This document shows positions 34,845 through 47,900 of a DNA stretch of 64,000 nucleotides, piece by piece. This DNA is from Phorcus lineatus. Lineage: Eukaryota > Mollusca > Gastropoda > Trochida > Trochidae. Position 1 is the first letter of the stretch, and each line of letters starts with the position of its first letter. A model generated the notes under the pieces. The model did no database searches. It was given only the letters and a program-made list of their open reading frames with translations, and had not been told where the DNA came from. The stretch spans positions 40,408,839-40,472,838 of the forward strand of contig OV121091.1 of assembly GCA_921293015.1 (NCBI GenBank), given 5' to 3'. Position numbers and translations under genes: made by a program.

Positions 34845-37800
34845 CATATGCAGCTCCATACAAAAAACTCATGGCACTCCATACATACTTCACATATGCA
34901 GCTCCATACAAAAAAACTCATGGCACCCCATACATACTTCACATATGCAGCTCAATACAAATAACACTCATGGCACCCCATACATACTTCCCATAAGCAG
35001 CTTCATCCAAATAACAATCATGGCACCCCATACATACTTCACATATGCAGCTCAATACAAACAACACCTACTGCACCCCATACATACTTCCCATAAGCAG
35101 CTTCATCCAAATAACAATCATGGCACCACATACATACTTCACATATGCAGCTCAATACAAACAACACCTACTGCACCCCATACATACTTCCCATAAGCAG
35201 CTTCATCCAAATAACACTCATGGCACCCAATATACACTTCACATATGCAGCTCTATACAAACAACACCTACTGCACCCCATACATATTTCCCATAAGCAG
35301 CTTCATCCAAATAACACTCATGGCACCCCATACATATTTCCCATAAGCAGCTTCATCCAAATAACACTCATGGCACCCCATACATACTTCACATATGCAG
35401 CTCCATACAAATAACACTAATGGCACCCCATACATACTTCACATATCCAGCTCCATACAAATAACACTCATGGCACCCCATACATACTTCACATATGCAG
35501 CTCAATACAAACAACACCTACTGCACCCCATACATACTTCCCATAAGCAGCTTCATCCAAATAACACTCATGGCACCCAATATACACTTCACATATGCAG
35601 CTCAATACAAACAACACCTACTGCACCCCATACATACTTCCCATAAGCAGCTTCATCCAAATAACACTCATGGCACCCCATACATACTTCACATATGCAG
35701 CTCCATACAAAAAAACTCTTGGCACCCCATACATACTTCACATATGCAGCTCCATACAAATAACACTAATGGCACCCCATACATACTTCACATATCCAGC
35801 TCCATACAAATAACACTCATGGCACCCCATACATACTTCACATATGCAGCTCAATACAAACAACACCTACTGCACCCCATACATACTTCCCATAAGCAGC
35901 TTCATCCAAATAACACTCATGGCACCCAATAAACACTTCACATATGCAGCTCTATACAAACAACACCTACTGCACCCCATACATACTTCCCATAAGCAGC
36001 TTCATCCAAATAACACTCATGGCACCCCATACATACTTCACATATGCAGCTCAATACAAACAACACCTACTGCACCCCATACATACTTCCCATAAGCAGC
36101 TTCATCCAAATAAAACTCATGGCACCCCATACATACTTCACATATGCAGCTCAATACAAACAACACCTACTGCACCCCATACATACTTCCCATAAGCAGC
36201 TTCATCCAAATAACACTCATGGCACCCAATATACACTTCACATATGCAGCTCTATACAAACAACACCTACTGCACCCCATACATACTTCCCATAAGCAGC
36301 TTCATCCAAATAACACTCATGGCACGCCATACATACTTCACATATGCAGCTCCATACAAAAAAACTCATGGCACCCCATACATACTTCACATATGCAGCT
36401 CCATACAAAAAACACTCATGGCACCCCATACATACTTCACATATGCAGCTCCATACAAATAACACTCATCGCACCCCATACATACTTCACATATGCAGCT
36501 CAATACAAACAACACCTACTGCACCCCATACATACTTCCCATAAGCAGCTTCATCCAAATAACAATCATGGCACCACATACATACTTCACATATGCAGCT
36601 CAATACAAACAACACCTACTGCACCCCATACATACTTCCCATAAGCAGCTTCATCCAAATAACACTCATGGCACCCAATATACACTTCACATATGCAGCT
36701 CTATACAAACAACACCTACTGCACCCCATACATACTTCCCATAAGCAGCTTCATCCAAATAACACTCATGGCACCCCATACATACTTCACATATGCAGCT
36801 CAATACAAACAACACCTACTGCACCCCATACATACTTCCCATAAGCAGCTTCATCCAAATAACACTCATGGCACCCAATATACACTTCACATATGCAGCT
36901 CTATACAAACAACACCTACTGCACCCAATACATACTTCCCATAAGCAGCTTCATCCAAATAAAACTCATGGCACCCCATACATACTTCACATATGCAGCT
37001 CAATACAAACAACACCTACTGCACCCCATACATACTTCCCATAAGCAGCTTCATCCAAATAAAACTCATGGCACCACATACATACTTCCCATAAGCAGCT
37101 TCATCCAAATAACAATCATGGCACCACATACATACTTCACATATGCAGCTCAATACAAACAACACCTACTGCACCCCATACATACTTCCCATAAGCAGCT
37201 TCATCCAAATAACACTCATGGCACCCAATATACACTTCACATATGCAGCTCTATACAAACAACACCTACTGCACCCCATACATACTTCCCATAAGCAGCT
37301 TCATCCAAATAACACTCATGGCACCCCATACATACTTCACATATGCAGCTCAATACAAACAACACCTACTGCACCCCATACATACTTCCCATAAGCAGCT
37401 TCATCCAAATAACACTCATGGCACCCAATATACACTTCACATATGCAGCTCTATACAAACAACACCTACTGCACCCCATACATACTTCCCATAAGCAGCT
37501 TCATCCAAATAACACTCATGGCACCCCATACATACTTCACATATGCAGCTCCATACAAACAACACCTACTGCACCCCATACATACTTCCCATAAGCAGCT
37601 TCATCCAAATAACAATCATGGCACCACATACATACTTCACATATGCAGCTCAATACAAATAACACTCATCGCACCCCATACATACTTCACATATGCAGCT
37701 CAATACAAACAACACCTACTGCACCCCATACATACTTCCCATAAGCAGCTTCATCCAAATAACAATCATGGCACCACATACATACTTCACATATGCAGCT

Positions 37801-38484
37801 CAATACAAACAACACCTACTGCACCCCATACATACTTCCCATAAGCAGCTTCATCCAAATAACACTCATGGCACCCAATATACACTTCACATATGCAGCT
37901 CTATACAAACAACACCTACTGCACCCCATACATATTTCCCATAAGCAGCTTCATCCAAATAACACTCATGGCACCCCATACATACTTCACATATGCAGCT
38001 CAATACAAACAACACCTACTGCACCCCATACATACTTCCCATAAGCAGCTTCATCCAAATAACACTCATGGCACCCAATATACACTTCACATATGCAGCT
38101 CAATACAAACAACACCTACTGCACCCCATACATACTTCCCATAAGCAGCTTCATCCAAATAACACTCATGGCACCCCATACATACTTCACATATGCAGCT
38201 CCATACAAAAAAACTCATGGCACCCCATACATACTTCACATATGCAGCTCCATACAAATAACACTAATGGCACCCCATACATACTTCACATATCCAGCTC
38301 CATACAAATAACACTCATGGCACCCCATACATACTTCACATATGCAGCTCAATACAAACAACACCTACTGCACCCCATACATACTTCCCATAAGCAGCTT
38401 CATCCAAATAACACTCATGGCACCCAATATACACTTCACATATGCAGCTCAATACAAACAACACCTACTGCACCCCATACATGC
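34845..38484 (+). repeat. 50-bp satellite array, about 73 units, with higher-order structure
   Basis: The unit is 50 bp, anchored on CCATACATACTT. Two main types mostly alternate as a 100-bp dimer: type A begins CACATATGCAGCTC and type B begins CCCATAAGCAGCTTCATCC. A variant with CCCAATATACACTT and CTCTATAC recurs at 200-bp spacing (36671/36871, 37221/37421), and a module with CATATCCAGCTCC recurs at about 35440, 35790 and 38290. This is higher-order structure from unequal exchange. Because 50 is not a multiple of three and units lack stops in most frames, many overlapping open frames of 65-170 codons appear; none is a gene. Flanks are non-repetitive. No transposon ends are visible. Confidence 0.95.
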
Positions 38485-39545
38485 TTACTCCATTATGAAT
38501 GTCCTTAATAGTCTTCAAATACAACACATATCTCAGTCTACAGGTATGTAAGGTGACCTTATTATGTGAAGAAAGAGTAAATTTTCTCAAATTTATGTTC
38601 ATTACATTATTATATATGATATACTTTTAGAAATCTATAATTCATGTCAAAAATATGCGCATACCTCCTCTCAAGTTTATGATGACCAACACATGCTAAG
38701 TGACATGAATTGTATCAGGTGTACAGGTGGAACTAATTCAATCAAGCACTGGCAATCAATACAGCCTTCACAGGTGATACACTACTGACTAACCTGTTAA
38801 TCTACTCAGGCTTGTGGTGCCATTTCTGTATTGTTAATCCCTTACTTGGCAACTTGTGAACAGGTCTTCCATATACACAAACATTTCACTGCGCGAATAC
38901 TGATATGATTCACTGAACTAGCTAAGTGGGTAAGCCTGAATTGTAGTTTTAATTATCATTAACATTTTTTTATTTTGCCCTGGTTGAACATAATGTGTAT
39001 GTTTCAATTCATACCAACAAATTGAAAAGTAGCTTTCATTAATTAAATTCATTAACATTCAAATATTAAAATATTTCTAGAATTGTTAGAATGGTAGGAC
39101 AACTGCGAATATTTTTTTTGTATCACGACCGGGATTTTAAAACAAAATTGAGGCTTATCTGACTTACCGGTAACTGGTATGTTGAACCATAATCATGTGA
39201 AGTGATGCCTTCTATTAAAGGTTCTCAACTTCTTAATACTTTTATTTTTTAACATTTCCGTGGAAACACAATTTAGAAATTGTTTATCAGACAAGAATAA
39301 CAAAAATATTAAGCCTAGCTCATTCAAACTTGGTATGTTGAACAATCATGACGAGTGTCATGGTACCTTTAGTTTCCTATTTCGTCTAAATTTAGTTTTG
39401 GCTTTTTCTATGATAGAAGTTGTAAATCCTTGGTACAAGTACACATGACAAGAAATTGTTCAACATACCAAGTTTCAACAAGCAAGTTTTATGTTGTTTG
39501 AGGTCTGATCCAGTATTTTACCTTACAATGAAAACACAAAAATTA
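38485..39545. other. Intergenic DNA with a 21-bp inverted repeat
   Basis: No gene is supported. AAACTTGGTATGTTGAACAAT at 39326-39346 is the exact reverse complement of 39455-39475. A diverged direct copy (AACTGGTATGTTGAACCATA) lies near 39173. The trio may be the remains of a small element just left of the Pearl-like copy 2. Confidence 0.55.
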
Positions 39546-40193
39546 AAAAATAGAGCCATGGGCTCTGTAGCTCATCAGACTTTTGATAGAAATAGGTGTT
39601 GTGGTTTAGACCATGGGGTCATGGGCAGTGTAGGAAAGATAGCCTGTCCCAACGCCCGAGTTATTCACAATCAAATAAAAAAGGCCCATTGCCCATTTGG
39701 GGTCAAGGGGTCACCGAACCTACAATTCAGAATCCCCATTGTCCAAGGAGTCTACACACAACTATTAAGCTATCAAGACCTTTTGGAACTGGAGAAGAAG
39801 ATGAAAGTAGGATTTTAAGGTTTTGACCCCTGTGACCCCATTTGGGGTCAAGTGGTCACCAAACCTACAATTTAGAATCCCCAGTGTCCAAGGAGTCTTC
39901 ACACAATTTTTCAGCTCTCTAGACCTTTTGGAACTAGGGAAAAAGATTAAATTAGGTTTTTTAGGTTTTGACCCCTGTGACCCCATTTGGGGTCATGGGG
40001 TCACCAAACCTACAATTTAGAATCCCCGTTGGCCAAGGAGTCTACACACACCTTTTCAGCTCTCTAGACCTTTTGGAACTGGAGAAGAAGATGAAATTAG
40101 GTTTTTCAGGTTTTGACCCCTGTGACCCCATTTGGGGTCATGGGGTCACCAAACCTACAATTTAGAATCGGGTCTTTCAGACCTGATGAGCTA
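39546..40193 (+). mobile_element. Pearl-like non-autonomous element, copy 2
   Basis: Same left module (AATAGAGCCATGGGCTCTGT), same tandem core and same right end (TTTCAGACCTGATGAGCTAA) as 3087-4412, but with only about four 145-bp units and without the roughly 100-bp segment of copy 1. It also lacks the GGACGGACGCC stretch before the right end, so the array appears to have collapsed onto the terminal module. Two copies differing in unit number show that the element is mobile as a whole. Confidence 0.7.
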
Positions 40194-41134
40194 AAAAGGA
40201 AGGAAGAAGTTGAAAACCCTAAAAGCCATCACTACATATGATGATTGCTTCTATATACCAGGTTCCTATGAGCTAGCCATCATGGTGTTTTTACTTCTGG
40301 TCCGCAAAAGAACAGCCCCCTCACATATCGGATGGATTTCGACATCTATTTACCCATACATCTTTGTTGTGGAAGAGAGTATCAAAGAATAGATAATAAA
40401 AAATAAATGACACAAATGAAGTTGGTTCAATGGTATATTCTAACCACAAGCAACACAGTGGGAATCATTATTAAATCACAAAGACAAGGTTCGATGTAGC
40501 TTTCAAACAACTCAATTAGTTTTTTGTACAAACAAGCTGTATCAGACATTAATATACAGAACCTAATTTTAGTATTAAATTTGTTTGGGAAGTCTTTTGC
40601 TTTTATTCAAGTTCTTTTGGCAAAAACTTTCAACTTCGTTTATTACAGACATTACCCAACCTCTCAAGCAAGCAAAGCCAACAAGAGTTACCTCCCTTTA
40701 ATGATTGGCATAACTTCATGAAATAGTTCAAGAAAGTTAAACTGTATATGATACCAAGTTGCATATAGACTGTTACCTGCCACTAATTGAATCATTCATA
40801 AATTCTCATAGCTTTATAAAAATCAAGATTACAATTTCTTGATTACATGGCACTCAATCTAATCAGCTGCAGCTCAAATAGGGTAAGAGCAAAGTGATTG
40901 GTGTATTCCCTGAGGAAACTAAATACAAGGTGATATTCCAATTTCCTTACTTATTGTTCAATGTTCATGTATATACACAGTTCACAAAGTCAAAATGGCT
41001 TTGATGTCTTTTTTATAGTTGATAGCATAAATACATAATCTGGAACGTCACATCTGATTTAGTGTACACGAAAAGCACCTATGTTGTACTTAGCACAAGG
41101 CTCAAGATTTTATACTCTATGCCACACCAGTACA
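40194..41134 (-). other. Downstream region of FMC1, probable 3' UTR in part
   Basis: No coding segment is seen. Reading on the minus strand, this follows the FMC1 stop codon. AATAAA words in that orientation occur near 40640 and 40604 and could be polyadenylation signals, giving a 3' UTR of about 500 bp. That is inference; no transcript evidence exists here. Confidence 0.35.
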
Positions 41135-44100
41135 TCACTGGGCCGGCTTCTCACCACCAGGTTGTACCTGTTCCGGGAGTCTTAGGCCGACAAGGTTAGC
41201 GCTGGACTCCAGGTCTCTCTCCCCCTGACCTTTGTACAGGGCACTCACTTCCTGCAATAGGAGAGTGGAAAACTTGTACTATGACATTATGTGAACAATT
41301 ATTAAATTGTTATTTAACATTAAGTAGAAACTAACTTTTGACACAATTAAGTGGATATCATGTTTTATTTTGATTTACGCCATTGAGGGAATTAACAAAA
41401 GAGGAATCAAGAGGACCTTTAAAAAGTATTTCCTTCCTAATGGCAATACTCACATCAAATTAAAAGAATCTGGTCCTCCTAATATAATGCAAATGCTGAT
41501 GGTCATTTAAATTTTTTTAGTGCCATTTTGTATTAAATGATAAAAAAAAGTTAATTATAAATGATAAATATATTTGCAGGGCACCTCATGTTTCCTCCTG
41601 CTCTGGAGAAGTGATAGATAGGTGGAGCCCATGTGATGCATCTCATTCTGGCCGCGACATATCTTCTCACTCGTCACCTCGTGGCGTCGAAACTGGTCCT
41701 TCACATAGGACAACAGAGGAGAATCCTAAGAAATACGTACAATAATGTTATTCAGCATAATAACATCAATACAAAGTCAGTATTGTCAAGTATGCTTCAA
41801 CAAAGTACAATGTTTGATTCTGCTGGGTTGATAGAAGTTGTCTTATCAAATTCTCATGAAGTTCTCAGATTTACACTTCAGTTAACTTAATCATTGGAGT
41901 ACATGAAAAAACTTTTTCAACACAACAGACACGTTAAAGTGATAAAGGTTATATAAACAAGTAAAGAAGTGAGCACAGCTCACATACCCCCGCTTCAAAC
42001 TATAGTCTGGCTTTCTTTGTTGGTCTTACCCTCAAAAAGCTCACTTAGGGATCATGGTTGATAAGTGTATTAAGTTTGTTGAAGCTAGCATGTATAGTTT
42101 AGGAGATATGCTCAGGAAAAAGCACTTTGTCAGATAGTCATTGTTTTAGTAACGTTTCCATGTAAAATGCAAAAAATAAAAATAATTTTTTGGTCTTACC
42201 CCCAAGAGACGCACCAATATGGATAAGTGTATGAAGTTTGGTGATGATAGCATGTATGGTTTAGAAGATATACTCCGGACAAAGGACTTAGTCATAAATT
42301 CACTGTTTTAGTCATGTTTCCATGGAAAGCGCAAAAAAAATAAAAATCATTTGTTGGTCTAACCCTCAAAAGGCACATCAATGGATCATGGTTGATAAGT
42401 GTATGAAGTTTGGTAAAGATAGCATGTATAGTTATGAAGATATACTCCGTACAAAGGACTTTGTCACTGTTTAAGTCATGTTTCCATGGAAACCGCAAAA
42501 AATAAAAATCATTTGTTGGTCTAACCCTCAAAATCACATCTAGGGATCATGTTTTATAAGTGTATGAAGTTTGATGAAGATAGCATGTATAGTTTAGGAT
42601 AAATGCTCCGGACAAAGGACTTGGTCATAGAGTCACTGTTTTAGTCATGTTTCCATGGAAACCGCAAAAAATAAAAATCATTTGGTGGTCTAACCCTCAA
42701 AAGGCACATCTAGGGATCATGGTTGATAAGTGTATGAAGTTTGTTGAAGCTAGTATGTATAGTTTAGGAGATATGCTCCGGACAAAGGACTTGGTCATAG
42801 AGTCACTGTTTTAGTCATGTTTCCATGGAAACCGCAAAAAATAAAAATCCTTTGTTAGTCTAACCCTCAAAAGGCACATCTAGGGATCATGGTTGATAAG
42901 TGTATGAAGTTTGGTGAAGCTAGCATGTATAGTTTAGGAGATATGCTCCGGACAAAGGACTTGGTCATAGAGTCACTGTTTTAGTCATGTTTCCATGGAA
43001 ACTGCAAAAAATAAAAATCATTTGTTGGTCTAACCCTCAAAAGGCACATCTAAGGATCATGGTTGATAAGTGTATGAAGTTTGGTGAAGCTAGCATGTAT
43101 AGTTTAGGAGATATGCTCCGGAAAAAGATTTGTGACGGACGGACAGACGGACAGACAGACAGACGGACAGACGGACGGACAGAATGAACGCTATATACCC
43201 CCGCTTACGCTGTAAGGCGGGGGTATAATAACATTCAGAGATAGAAAGTTTTTTTAATTGAACAATTCAGTAACCATAACATTCTATTTTCAGTAATTAA
43301 AAAAAAAAAGAATTGATTTATTTTCAGAACACTTTTTTTAACAGGGAGGAAACGGTTGACAGCATACTTAAGCTAAACCGCATTTTTTAAATTTAGGTTC
43401 TGTGCACCATGAATCCAAGTTTACACTGAAAATAGATTTGACAGTTCTTACAGTCGACGCAGTTCAAATCAAATCTTTATAAACTTGGTTTTGGAATCTT
43501 GATCCTACAGGAAATAGGAAAGACTTACATCTTCATATCATTTCAAACCCCTAATACAAGACTGATACACATTAACAAACACATACAGCAAGTGTACAGT
43601 GCAACCTTCAGATATTTCAATTCAAATACACACTTGACGTTGAAACCTATCTGACTTTTGATTTGCCTATTCACATATAATTCTAGATAAATCCTGTTGT
43701 TCAAACTTTTAGTTGGGAATAGAACAAGAAAATTCCAAAAGAAGAAAAGTTATTGAAATCTACTTGAAACAATCATATATCAAATATCCGACAATAGACA
43801 CTTTAAAGTGATACAGAGTATGTTTTATTAACATTATCTGTTGCTTAAATAACAGCAAAAATAAATTTTGGCTTGAGTTAAGAACTAATCGCCTTTTCTT
43901 GTTTTCAAGTATAATCTAAAAACGGCTGTATAAAAAATAAAAGGGCAAAATTCAGCTTCTCATTTATATGTATCCCACCGTAATATGAATTCGGCGTTCT
44001 ATATTAGTTAAATGACCTTACTTACACTACCAATCTATATTTGTAGGTTTGTCTCCTAAAAATATGTTTCTGAAATTCCGTTTTAGTCAAAGGCGGACCA

Positions 44101-44687
44101 TTATCCAGTTTTCCTGTAAATCTTGACTTTAACTTGTCTATTACCACTTCACTGATCTCATATGCAGCAAGATGTAATTTTCACTTATCGATCTTGTTTG
44201 TTCTGCGCCTGAATCTTTGACTCAGATTCGAATTAAATGATAGATCCATCTTTCATCCTCATAGTCTTTATTTAGTCTCCACAGGGGCCAGACTCTGAAT
44301 GTACAATATCATGTAAGTATATATAATTAAGCTTGTGGCTATATAACATTAACTTGTTTATGTTATATAGCTACAAGTATATATACTTAAAAACTCTGAA
44401 TGGAAAATATAATGTAAGTATATACTTGTAGCTATATAACATAAACAAATATATAAAATAAGACTTTGATAGTCTCCTTGCCCTTGGTGTTTGCGATCTT
44501 TTTTACTTTTTAAGTCCTGCGGAATTTGTGAACTTAAGAATAGTTAATGATGATATTATATATGTGGATGCAATACATCTAGAGTCTAAAGACTAAATGA
44601 ATGTTAACGACAATTCATTACTTTCTGATAAACCCTATGCAGTTCTCGGAGTATCTGCCGATACAGCTGCCGGTTACTCGCCGCCAT
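41135..44687 (-). CDS. FMC1: FMC1 homologue, ATP synthase assembly factor (3 exons)
   Basis: Three minus-strand exons join in frame: 44687-44622 (22 codons), 41725-41585 (47 codons) and 41251-41135 (38 codons plus TGA), with GT-AG introns, all phase 0. The 107-residue product compares with about 113 in human FMC1. The first exon begins MAASNRQLYRQILREL, with the LYR tripeptide of the LYRM superfamily at residues 8-10. Exon 2 encodes VTSEKICRGQNEMH, close to the family core VTSEKLCRAQ, and exon 3 has GQGERDLESSANLVGLRLP, matching the conserved GER..ESA.LVGL.LP end. FMC1 is a mitochondrial matrix protein needed to assemble the F1 part of ATP synthase with ATPAF2/Atp12. The 2.9-kb first intron contains a tandem-core element (41984-43230). 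The gene is head to head with IGBP1 and likely shares its promoter region. The weakest point is the exon 1 donor (AAA|GTAATG). Confidence 0.9.
41984..43230 (+). mobile_element. Tandem-core element in FMC1 intron 1
   Basis: Inverted ends ATACCCCCGCTT at the left (about 41985) and AAGGCGGGGGTAT at the right (about 43215) enclose seven units of 162-170 bp starting at about 42022, 42192, 42356, 42518, 42687, 42857 and 43027. Each unit carries GATCATGGTTGATAAGTGTA and a TTTCCATGGAAA palindrome. The array ends in a GACGGACAGACGG microsatellite (43133-43185). The layout parallels the Pearl-like elements at 3.1 and 39.5 kb but the sequence is unrelated. The last four units are nearly identical and the first ones diverged. 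A single end-like piece, TATACCCCCGCTACAAAG, also occurs at 60113. Confidence 0.75.
44291..44450. repeat. Three-part repeat forming a hairpin in FMC1 intron 1
   Basis: The block CTCTGAATG...GTAAGTATATA...GCTATATAACAT occurs twice in direct orientation (from 44292 and from 44394). Between them lies an inverted copy (ATGTTATATAGCTACAAGTATATA, about 44359). The left direct copy and the inverted copy can pair over about 30 bases with a 5-base loop. It is probably a rearranged AT-rich element. Confidence 0.65.
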
Positions 44688-44994
44688 GACAGGTGCTCGA
44701 TGTAAAATGCACAGGAAATTTCTAAAACGAAGGTTGAAATTTATAATATGTTAAGTTATAATTCGTCTTGTTTTTATCATGTAAGCAAATATGATATCTA
44801 TATGATAAGATATTATGTTATCACTTTGGTTTACAGTCATCAGTTTCGCTTAATTTATTTATTGCAAAATATATGAAATTGCATTTCGTTTTATATGCAA
44901 GTTTTACTTTTTCCAAGATGGCCACTCCTGTCTGCATCTAAATCAGTGTTGAACAAAATGCTAACTTGAAAATCCACATACTAATAAGTTAAGA
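44688..44994. promoter_or_regulatory. Bidirectional promoter region between FMC1 and IGBP1
   Basis: Only 307 bp separate the two divergent start codons, so both promoters and 5' UTRs must lie here unless an upstream non-coding exon exists. No TATA box is placed convincingly for either gene. CCAAGATGGCC at 44913-44923 matches the YY1 core (AAGATGGC), a motif common in the promoters of housekeeping and nuclear-encoded mitochondrial genes. The rest is AT-rich. The shared-promoter role is inference from arrangement. Confidence 0.6.
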
Positions 44995-47900
44995 ATGGCT
45001 GACGCTAACCCGCAAGTTCCCCGGCTCCAGGAGCTGTTCGAGGAGATATGGAAGATTTATGAATTTGTTGACAGCTGCGATGAGCCACTGGCTGCTGATA
45101 AAGTCCAGGTTGGTCACCCAGTAACTTGCTGACTCTAGGCCCATCTTGTAATATATCCATTTAAGACTATGAAGAGTCATAGAGCTAAAATATTATCTTA
45201 CCCATTCTCGGAAACTAATGATATGGATTGCAAATCAATAAAGAAATGCTCTTCTATTGTTTTATTAATAGTCTTTGGAATACTAGTGAATCAAAAAGAC
45301 TATGTCATTTAGGAATTATTCTTACTGTAATTCTAATAACTGTTCTTTACATGGTACATATTACCATCCTTGACCTATTAAGCACCCTGGGGGCTTATAA
45401 AATTGAAGATTGTTGCCACTTATTTAAAATACTATTCAAATGTCTTGATATCCTAGATCCAAAAAAGGACAAATTCTGCTTAAATAATACTTCTTATTTT
45501 ACTTATTGGTGGCGTTTATAGTTTTTTCTTCCTGAAGAATGAAAAGACAAAATGTGATTTTTGGTGCTAAGAGGGAGAGGGTGTTTACTGAGTAAAATAC
45601 AGTAATTATGTATACTATTGCAATACCTACACAGTCATAGTGATACAGAGGCACCCTCAGTAACAACATTTAAAGATGCATGAAAGTAATTTGTTGTTGA
45701 TCAAAAGTTATGATTTTGATTTCAAAATATTTTTGATTGATATTCTTACCAAACGTTATAGTTGGATATTTATTATTTGAAAAAGGCCTTGATAGAAATG
45801 AAAACCTGATGAAGCATCTTTTATAAAATGTTAGGAGCGAGTAAGAACATTGTTAGTTAATCCATCCTTTCGAAAATGATAATGAAATGATAAAATGCTT
45901 TCTGACAGAATGAGGAAAAAAAAAATTTTATCTCCAATTTAAAACAGCTCAATTATCAATAATGTTAATCTTACAATTTTTCTCGAATAATTGAAATTCT
46001 ATTCTGTTTTGCCCAGTACATATCAAATTTAAAAAGCCTGTAATGTCAATATAATAAATATTTTCTCTGTCCCGATCACACCAACATTTCAGTCCAAATA
46101 TTGATATCATCATACACATTCATTTATATTAATTTATACTGGATCGAATGGAGATCATCATTTACAGACAATAATATTTCAGGACACTGTGTATTTTGGT
46201 GTAAAGAAGTGTGAACAGGCTGTCGAGATGGTGAACACTTTGAACTTGTTTAGTGACAATGAAAGACTTGAGGAAGTAGCCACATCAGAAATAAAGTAAG
46301 TCAAAAAACAACATCTCATGTTTAGTAGATGATAGTCGAAAAAGAAGGTCTTTATTAACTTCGGGCTGCTGGATATGCTGAGGTTTGCTCTCCCTGTTTT
46401 ATGTTGAATTGGATATCTGGTAAACCAATACGTTGTTGTTAGGATATGTTTCAGTTCATATTAACATGTGTCCTGTGTTTAAAGCAAATTATTGAATAAT
46501 CAGGTTTTGTGAAGTCTTTTTTTCTAAATAAATATATGTCTTTTGTACATGGTTAAGGTGGTTAGAACATGGTTAAGATATTTCACTATTACCAGCCAAA
46601 ATATTTTCATGTTTCAGGTATATGCTATTGCCAGCTTTGTTAGGATTTTTCAATTCTCAGACGACCCGAGCTGAAAGATTGCCACAAATTAAAAAAGCAA
46701 AGGTAAATATGCAAATAATAGAATAATAACCCATTTCAGTAACCTGAAAATATAATTTCAAGATTTTTCTTAGGACAGTGAACTTTTCATGGAATGCAAA
46801 AAACAGCAAAATTTAGGATATAAAGAGCAAAATTGACAGTTGCTCTAATTTACTGAATGTTGTTCTTGGTTATTAAATTTTCATGTAAGATATATTCACC
46901 ATTTTCAGACGTTCTTTATTGATTATATACGACTGTGCAAGAACTACGAGGTAACAGACATCGAGCTGCCATCTCCAGATGAGGAGGAGGAGACAGCAGC
47001 TCCTGGTCTACCTGCCCTCAACAGGTGAGATAACTACAATTAAACTGAGGTAGTAGTCAGAAATTAGGATAACACCAGTTAAGAATTGTCGGGGAGACAT
47101 ACTGGTTTTGGCTGAGTTCCCGTCCGTGTCCGAGTCCGCGCCGGCGTTCCCAAGCGTTTCCGGAGCATAACTCTGAAATTACTTGACCAATCTTCACCAA
47201 ATGTGGTATACATCCCATTCATATCATGTAGATGTGCCTTTTGGGGGTGTCAACTTCTTTTCAATTTCATAATTTTTTTTTTTTCATGGCAACAGTTTGG
47301 ACTTGTCATTTTGAAGGGTAGTGTTAGTTTCCGGAGCATAACTTTGGAACTAAATGACCAATCTTCACCAAATTTGTTATACACCCTTTTCATATCATGT
47401 AGATGTGCCTTTTTGGGATTTCAACTTCTTTTCATTTCATATTTTTTTGTTTCCATGGCAACAGTTTGAACATTGTCATTTTGAAGGGTAGTGTTAGTTT
47501 CCAGAGCATAAACTACATGACCAATCTTCCCCAAATTTTGTACACATCCCCTTCATATTATGTAGATGTGCCTTTTCGGGGTTTCAACTTCTTTTTCAAT
47601 TTTATATTTTTTTAATCTTAAATTGAATCATATGTAGTTAATATTTTGTCAAAACTTTGGAGATGTTGATTAACCAAAACCTAAAGTTTTATTGTTTTAT
47701 AGAAAAATTCTTAAATTTTATTTGACTTTAAAAAATTGTTACGAATTTTCAAAAAAAACCAAATATGCTGAAATGGTGTATGGGGGGAGACAACTGTTTT
47801 TACGAGTAAAATCACTTTCTAGTTCTTTTCTTTGTTCAGTTGAAGGTAAATGCCTTAATATCATCTTTGCTGTTTGGTAATGAGTACTGTACTGTAATTT

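Noticed and set aside
34845-38484. CRISPR array (regular repeats)
   Set aside because: Units are contiguous with no unique spacers, and the genome is eukaryotic.
34804-38551. Dozens of open frames of 65-171 codons with repeated HTYFTYAAQYKQ-like text
   Set aside because: They arise from a 50-bp satellite lacking stops. Each frame cycles through the same sequence in different phases and no gene architecture is present.
45228-45521. 97-codon plus-strand frame in IGBP1 intron 1
   Set aside because: It lies wholly inside an intron, has low-complexity hydrophobic content and no domain or splice support.
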